From: Paenibacillus paeoniae
Lineage (GTDB): Bacteria > Bacillota > Bacilli > Paenibacillales > Paenibacillaceae
Direction: 5' to 3'
NCBI RefSeq assembly: GCF_003388735.1
Contig: NZ_QUBQ01000001.1
Location: 1,054,001 to 1,118,000, forward strand
Length of the DNA stretch: 64,000 nt
Part shown: piece by piece, positions 59,544 through 64,000 of the stretch
Layout: each line of letters starts with the position of its first letter
Position numbering within the stretch: position 1 is the first letter of the stretch
Translations under genes and position numbers: made by a program
Notes under the pieces: model-generated
What the model was told of the DNA's origin: nothing
Seen by the model: only the letters and a program-made list of their open reading frames with translations
Database searches by the model: none

Positions 59544-60758
59544 ATGATAGCAGGGAAAACAATTATATTAGGCATCACCGGAGGCATTGCCGCTTATAAA
59601 GGAGCCGCGTTATGCAGCAAGCTCGTTCAAGCCGGAGCAACCGTACATGTCATGATGACGAAATCCGCTACCGAATTTATTACGCCGCTGACGCTGCAGA
59701 CGTTGTCGCGCAATCCCGTGCATATAGATACATTCGACGAGCGTAATCCCGAGGTTGTGACACATATTCATCTGGCTGACCATGCTGATTTGATCGTGAT
59801 CGCTCCGGCCACAGCGAATTTCATGGCTAAGATGGCGAATGGACACGGGGACGACATGCTCAGTACGACGCTGCTTGCCGCGACATGCCCCATTGTGATC
59901 GCACCGGCTATGAATGTGCACATGTACGAGCATCCGGCCGTTGTGGACAATATGGAGCGGCTGGCTGCGCGCGGCGCAATGTTCGTGGAGCCTGGAACGG
60001 GCCAGCTTGCATGCGGCTATGTCGCAAAGGGCAGACTGGCTGAACCTGAAGATATCGTGATAGCCCTCGAAACGTGGTTTACGCAAAATCAAAAGCTTAA
60101 AGGCAAAAAAGTGCTCATCACCGCAGGCGGAACGATGGAGCGGCTTGATCCTGTCCGTTATTTGACGAATGATTCTTCGGGCAAAATGGGATTTGCGATT
60201 GCGGAAGCAGCACAATTGATGGGAGCAGACGTTACGCTTGTGGCTGGACGCACGACTGAACAGCCTCCCAAGGGTGTGAAAGTCATTCGGACGCAATCAG
60301 CTGCAGACATGCTGGACGTTGTTGTGAATGAGTTCCAAAATGCGGATATCGTGGTGAAAGCGGCGGCAGTCGCGGATTACAGACCCGCTGTTGTCCATGA
60401 GCAGAAGCTGAAGAAAACGGGTGAGAGCCTCGTCCTGGAGCTTGAACGAACGACAGATATTTTGGCGACTATCGGAGAGCGCAAGTCGCATCAGTTTTTG
60501 GTTGGATTTGCGGCGGAGACGGAATATCTGGAGCGGCATGCCATGGATAAGCTGCAAAGAAAGCATTGCGATCTAATTGTTGCGAATGATGTAAGTCAAG
60601 ATGGCGTCGGCTTCAACGGAGATACGAATGCGGTAGAGGTATACGGACCGGAGGGACTTGTCGAAGCCTTGCCTTTAATGTCCAAGCGAGCGACAGCGGT
60701 TCGATTGATGGAACTGATTAGCGAGCGGATTGCTGCGGGCGGTGGAAGCCAGTCATGA
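59544..60758 (+). CDS. coaBC: Bifunctional phosphopantothenoylcysteine decarboxylase/synthetase
   Basis: CoaBC catalyses two steps of coenzyme A synthesis: joining 4'-phosphopantothenate to cysteine and decarboxylating the product. The 404-residue protein has the flavin CoaC domain (about 1-185; ITGGIAAYKGAALC and the active His region near EVVTHIHLADHADLIVIAPATANFMAKMANG, plus PAMNVHMYEHP) and the CoaB domain (about 185-404; VLITAGGTMERLDPVRYLTNDSSGKMG). ATG 59544 follows TAGGAG by eight bases; a longer frame from 59517 lacks support. It overlaps priA by four bases (ATGA), so translation is coupled. Confidence 0.96.
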   Translation: MIAGKTIILGITGGIAAYKGAALCSKLVQAGATVHVMMTKSATEFITPLTLQTLSRNPVHIDTFDERNPEVVTHIHLADHADLIVIAPATANFMAKMANGHGDDMLSTTLLAATCPIVIAPAMNVHMYEHPAVVDNMERLAARGAMFVEPGTGQLACGYVAKGRLAEPEDIVIALETWFTQNQKLKGKKVLITAGGTMERLDPVRYLTNDSSGKMGFAIAEAAQLMGADVTLVAGRTTEQPPKGVKVIRTQSAADMLDVVVNEFQNADIVVKAAAVADYRPAVVHEQKLKKTGESLVLELERTTDILATIGERKSHQFLVGFAAETEYLERHAMDKLQRKHCDLIVANDVSQDGVGFNGDTNAVEVYGPEGLVEALPLMSKRATAVRLMELISERIAAGGGSQS

Positions 60759-63241
60759 TTGCTAAGGTTATTGTGGACGTGCCGAGCCGCCAGACGGATC
60801 GGCCGTTTGATTATGAAGTACCCATGGAGATGGAGTCCTGGATCGAGGTGGGCAGCCGTGTAGGCGTTCCCTTCGGCGGGCGGGTGCTGCAAGGATTTGT
60901 AATTGCCATATCGGAGTCCGCTTCTGTAGACATGACGCGTGTGAAGCCGATTGCCGAGCTGCTCGACCCTGTGCCTCCCTTCCTGCCCGATATGATTGAG
61001 CTGTCGCAGTGGATGAGTGAAAAGTATTGCTGCTCATGGACGCAAGCGCTGCAGGCGATGATTCCGGCTGCGCTGAAGGGCAAAGAAGAGAAGCGGATCG
61101 GCTTGGCGGATGAGACGGACGCTGATGCGCTCCCTGCAGAGCTTGTGGAATGGATGGATAAGGGCGACGGCCTTGTCAAGCTGGACGCTCTACTTGCGCG
61201 TTTTCCGGAGCATGTTCGTGCAGTGAAGCAAGCGCTTGGCGATGGAACGCTTATTCAGCAATCTTCTATTAGAGACAGGCTGTCGGTGAAAAAGGTGCTT
61301 ACGGTGTTTTTGCCGAAGACTTTGCCCAGCCTGGAGCTTGCACTGGAGCAGATCCCATCCCGGGCGGCCAAGCAGCGCGAGGCGCTTTCCTTCATGTATG
61401 AACGCGGAGAGGCTATGCCGCTGCAGGAGATGGTACAGGCATCCGGCGCATCGGCGGCAAGCATTAAGGCTTTGGTGGAGAAAGGCTTATTGGAGCTAAG
61501 AGAAGTAGAGAGCGGACGCGATCCTTATGGGGATCGCAGCTTCAAGCGCACACAGCCCCTGCCGCTTATGGATGGTCAGCAGGCTGTCTTTGGACGAATT
61601 ATCGCCTCATTGGACGAAGGCAAGGGCAGAACGATGCTTCTCCATGGGGTAACGGGGAGCGGCAAAACCGAGGTCTACTTGCAATCGATTCAATATTGTC
61701 TGGAGCAGGGGCGCCAAGCTATCGTACTTGTACCGGAAATCTCACTCACTCCGCAGATGGTGGAGCGCTTCAAGGGCCGTTTCGGTGAAGCGGTTGCTGT
61801 TCTACATAGTCGCCTGTCAAGTGGAGAGCGGTTCGACGAGTGGCGGAAAATCCGCAGCAAACGGGCTCAAGTGGCGATCGGCGCCCGGTCGGCCATATTC
61901 GCTCCTTTTGACCATATTGGCCTCATTATTATAGATGAAGAGCATGAGTCGTCCTATAAGCAGGAGGAGAGTCCTAAGTATCATGCACGTGATGTAGCCG
62001 TCAGAAGAGCGAGCCATCATGGCGCAACCGTTATATTGGGATCGGCTACGCCATCCATGGAATCGTTCGCGGCAGCGAAGCGCTCTGCTCCACATGGGGA
62101 TGGCGGAGCCTCGGCGCTGCTGCCGATGCCGGAGCGCGTCGGAGGACGTCCTATGCCGACGGTTGACGTTGTCGATATGCGGGAAGAGCTGCGCGGCGGC
62201 AATCGCTCGATGTTCAGCCGCCAGCTGTATGAGAAGCTTCAGGAGCGGCTGGAGCGCGGTGAGCAATCCGTGCTTTTGCTTAATCGAAGAGGATATTCGA
62301 CGTTCGTGATGTGCCGCTCATGCGGTCATACGGCTTCTTGCCCGCATTGTGATATCTCACTTACCTATCATCAGAAAACGAGAGTGTTGCGCTGCCATTA
62401 TTGCGGTCATGCGGAGCAAGCGCCTACGGAATGTCCCGCTTGCAGCAGTGAGCATATTCGCTACTTCGGAACGGGCACGCAGCGTGTAGAGGAAGAGCTA
62501 GCCAAGCTGTTCCCTGGCATTCGCGTCATCCGAATGGATGTAGACACCACGACAGAGAAGCATGCGCACGAGAAGTTGCTTAAGCGATTTGGCGAGCGAC
62601 AAGCTGATGTGCTGCTCGGCACGCAAATGGTAGCCAAAGGACTGGATTTCCCATATGTTACGTTAGTAGGCGTAATTGCCGCAGATACCTCTCTTCATCT
62701 TCCCGATTTCCGCGCAGCGGAGAAGACGTTCCAGCTTCTTACCCAGGTGGCCGGCAGGGCCGGCAGACATGAGCTGGAGGGCGAAGTCGTTATTCAGACC
62801 TATACGCCGGAGCATTATGCGATAACGACTGCACAGCAGCATGACTATGCCGCATTTATAGGCGAGGAGCTTCGACACCGTTCGGTGATGGGTTACCCGC
62901 CGTATTGTCGGCTTGTGCTCGTTACGATGTCGCATGAGCAGCTTCCGCTGCTGATCTCCGTTAGCGACCGATTCGCTGCCGAGCTTAGGGAACTGGCCCA
63001 GCATGAGGGCTTGCTGGCTCCGCTCGGAAGCGGGCTGCCAAGGGCGCTTGAAGTACTGGGGCCCGTCGCATCGCCGATTGCTAGAATGAAAGATCGCTAC
63101 CGCTTTCAATGTGTGATAAAATATCGTGGTAGCATTGACGCATCCGCTCTCGTCCGCCGTGTGCTCCAGCCGTTTACGGAGGGGCCGCCGCAAAAAAACG
63201 TGACATTCAGCGTGGACGTCGATCCCCAAGTCATTTTATAA
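60755..63241 (+). CDS. priA: Primosomal protein N' (PriA helicase)
   Basis: PriA restarts stalled replication forks and loads the primosome. The 828-residue protein has an N-terminal DNA-binding domain (about 1-200), helicase Walker A LLHGVTGSGKTEVYL (about 297-311), DEEH box IIIDEEHESSYKQEE, and zinc-binding Cys in MCRSCGHTASCPHCDISL and CHYCGHAEQAPTECPACSS (about 520-570). Length fits the family (730-830). It overlaps coaBC by four bases. It is followed by def after 36 bases in the conserved coaBC-priA-def-fmt order. Confidence 0.96.
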   Translation: MIAKVIVDVPSRQTDRPFDYEVPMEMESWIEVGSRVGVPFGGRVLQGFVIAISESASVDMTRVKPIAELLDPVPPFLPDMIELSQWMSEKYCCSWTQALQAMIPAALKGKEEKRIGLADETDADALPAELVEWMDKGDGLVKLDALLARFPEHVRAVKQALGDGTLIQQSSIRDRLSVKKVLTVFLPKTLPSLELALEQIPSRAAKQREALSFMYERGEAMPLQEMVQASGASAASIKALVEKGLLELREVESGRDPYGDRSFKRTQPLPLMDGQQAVFGRIIASLDEGKGRTMLLHGVTGSGKTEVYLQSIQYCLEQGRQAIVLVPEISLTPQMVERFKGRFGEAVAVLHSRLSSGERFDEWRKIRSKRAQVAIGARSAIFAPFDHIGLIIIDEEHESSYKQEESPKYHARDVAVRRASHHGATVILGSATPSMESFAAAKRSAPHGDGGASALLPMPERVGGRPMPTVDVVDMREELRGGNRSMFSRQLYEKLQERLERGEQSVLLLNRRGYSTFVMCRSCGHTASCPHCDISLTYHQKTRVLRCHYCGHAEQAPTECPACSSEHIRYFGTGTQRVEEELAKLFPGIRVIRMDVDTTTEKHAHEKLLKRFGERQADVLLGTQMVAKGLDFPYVTLVGVIAADTSLHLPDFRAAEKTFQLLTQVAGRAGRHELEGEVVIQTYTPEHYAITTAQQHDYAAFIGEELRHRSVMGYPPYCRLVLVTMSHEQLPLLISVSDRFAAELRELAQHEGLLAPLGSGLPRALEVLGPVASPIARMKDRYRFQCVIKYRGSIDASALVRRVLQPFTEGPPQKNVTFSVDVDPQVIL

Positions 63242-63277
63242 AAAGTTCATAGATATCCAGTAAAGGAAGGGAACAAC

Positions 63278-63763
63278 ATGAGTATTCGTTTGATCGTGAA
63301 AGAACCGGATCCGGTATTGCGCGAGGTAGCCAAGGAGGTCACCAAGTTCAATGACAATTTGAAAAAGCTGCTGAAGGATATGGCGGAGACAATGTATGAT
63401 GCGCAAGGCGTCGGTCTCGCTGCTCCTCAGATTGGCATCTCCAAGCGAGTGATTGTCGTAGATGTAGGCGATGAGAACGGGTTGGTCGAGATGGTGAATC
63501 CGGTAATCGTAGAGCAAGAGGGCGAGCAGCTTGGTCCGGAGGGCTGCCTCAGCATCCCGAACCTGAACGGCGATGTGCTGCGTGCCGACCGCATCGTGGT
63601 CGAAGGGCAGAATAGCAGCGGGGAGAAGCTCACTGTGAATGCCAGCGGATACTTCGCGCGTGCGTTCCAGCATGAGATTGACCACCTGAACGGCATTCTA
63701 TTCACGGATTTGGCTGAGAGCGTGTATGATATCTCGGACAGACCGAGAAAAGGCGGCGAATAG
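63278..63763 (+). CDS. def: Peptide deformylase
   Basis: This 161-residue metal enzyme removes the formyl group from nascent polypeptides. The three signature motifs are present: [10 protein letters not shown] (about residues 45-54), EGCLSIP (about 88-94, metal Cys) and QHEIDHLNG (about 131-139, metal His pair and catalytic Glu). AAGGAAGGG precedes ATG 63278. It is followed directly by fmt, the enzyme that adds the formyl group, in the usual order. Confidence 0.97.
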   Translation: MSIRLIVKEPDPVLREVAKEVTKFNDNLKKLLKDMAETMYDAQGVGLAAPQIGISKRVIVVDVGDENGLVEMVNPVIVEQEGEQLGPEGCLSIPNLNGDVLRADRIVVEGQNSSGEKLTVNASGYFARAFQHEIDHLNGILFTDLAESVYDISDRPRKGGE

Positions 63764-63767
63764 ATTT

Positions 63768-64000
63768 ATGCGTATCGTATTTATGGGGACGCCGGATTTT
63801 GCCGTCCCTTCTCTGCAATTGCTCCTAGCTAGCGGTTATGAAGTAGTTGCTGTTGTAACACAACCGGATCGGCCGAAGGGCCGCAAAAAAACGTTGACGC
63901 CGCCCCCTGTCAAGGAAGCGGCGTTATCGCTTGGTATACCCGTATTGCAGCCGGAGCGCATGAGAAACCCGGAGGCTGTGGCTGAGTTAGCGGAATATAA
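63768..64000 (+). CDS. fmt: Methionyl-tRNA formyltransferase, N-terminal part
   Basis: The gene begins at ATG 63768, four bases after the def stop codon, and runs out of the window after 77 codons. The start [20 protein letters not shown] and then [24 protein letters not shown] match the N terminus of Fmt, including the TPDFAVPSL and QPDRPKGR blocks. Fmt formylates initiator Met-tRNA. The position directly after def supports the assignment. Confidence 0.93.
   Translation, partial: MRIVFMGTPDFAVPSLQLLLASGYEVVAVVTQPDRPKGRKKTLTPPPVKEAALSLGIPVLQPERMRNPEAVAELAEY

Overview
The window looks like a chromosomal segment of a Bacillales bacterium, most likely Paenibacillus or a close relative. The reasons are Bacillus-type core genes in Bacillus-like neighbourhoods (ccpA, divergent acuA/acuC and acsA, yuaF-floT, ylaN near ftsW, ylbF-ylbG, rqcH next to a YloB-type Ca2+-ATPase, remA-gmk-rpoZ-coaBC-priA-def-fmt), strong Shine-Dalgarno sites, frequent TTG/GTG starts, moderate G+C, and an LplB/YtcP/LipO-type sugar importer with a large membrane-bound AraC regulator. 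No rRNA, tRNA, CRISPR array, prophage or insertion sequence was seen. Assignments rest on reading motifs and remembered family features; no database search was run.

Layout. 0-5.3 kb: end of aroA, a CoA-binding protein, a Gln/Ser/Tyr-rich protein, and a GlcNAc-type PTS EIICBA overlapping ptsI with no ptsH between them. 5.3-12.9 kb: PfpI, VanZ and zinc-ribbon proteins, ccpA-mtnN, then acuA-acuC divergent from acsA, with a good cre site at the acsA promoter. 13-19 kb: a class A PBP with fibronectin type III tail, a 0.7-kb gene-free stretch ending in a sigma-W-like promoter, and the NfeD-flotillin pair. 19-30.7 kb: an accessory carbohydrate locus (AraC sensor-regulator, two permeases, binding lipoprotein, PIG-L deacetylase, TIM-barrel epimerase, amidohydrolase, EamA transporter, Gfo/Idh/MocA oxidoreductase). 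30.8-41 kb: rpsD with leader and tandem terminators, a GAF-GGDEF protein, a lipoprotein, an M29 aminopeptidase, an HPr-like protein lacking the active-site His, ylaN, Asp23, ftsW, YugN, an M20 hydrolase and a nuclease-lamin-tail lipoprotein. 41-48.4 kb: an XPB-like helicase with its partner, ylbF-ylbG, an unknown basic protein, a LysR regulator and a PHP phosphoesterase. 48.4-64 kb: rqcH, Ca2+-ATPase, dapF, a YitJ-type methionine-cycle enzyme, remA-gmk-rpoZ, a small accessory insertion, then coaBC-priA-def-fmt (cut by the window end).

Themes. Carbon control recurs: PTS proteins, CcpA, a cre-controlled acsA with its acetyltransferase and deacetylase, and an HPr homologue that keeps the regulatory Ser but not the phosphocarrier His. 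The most unusual items are that HPr-like protein (possibly a circular permutation of the fold), the XPB plus Helicase_C_3 operon, the carbohydrate cluster whose amidohydrolase lacks the usual HxH motif, three GTTTTG-CAAAAC inverted repeats upstream of a DinB-family gene, and a 21-bp-phased direct repeat between acuA and acsA.
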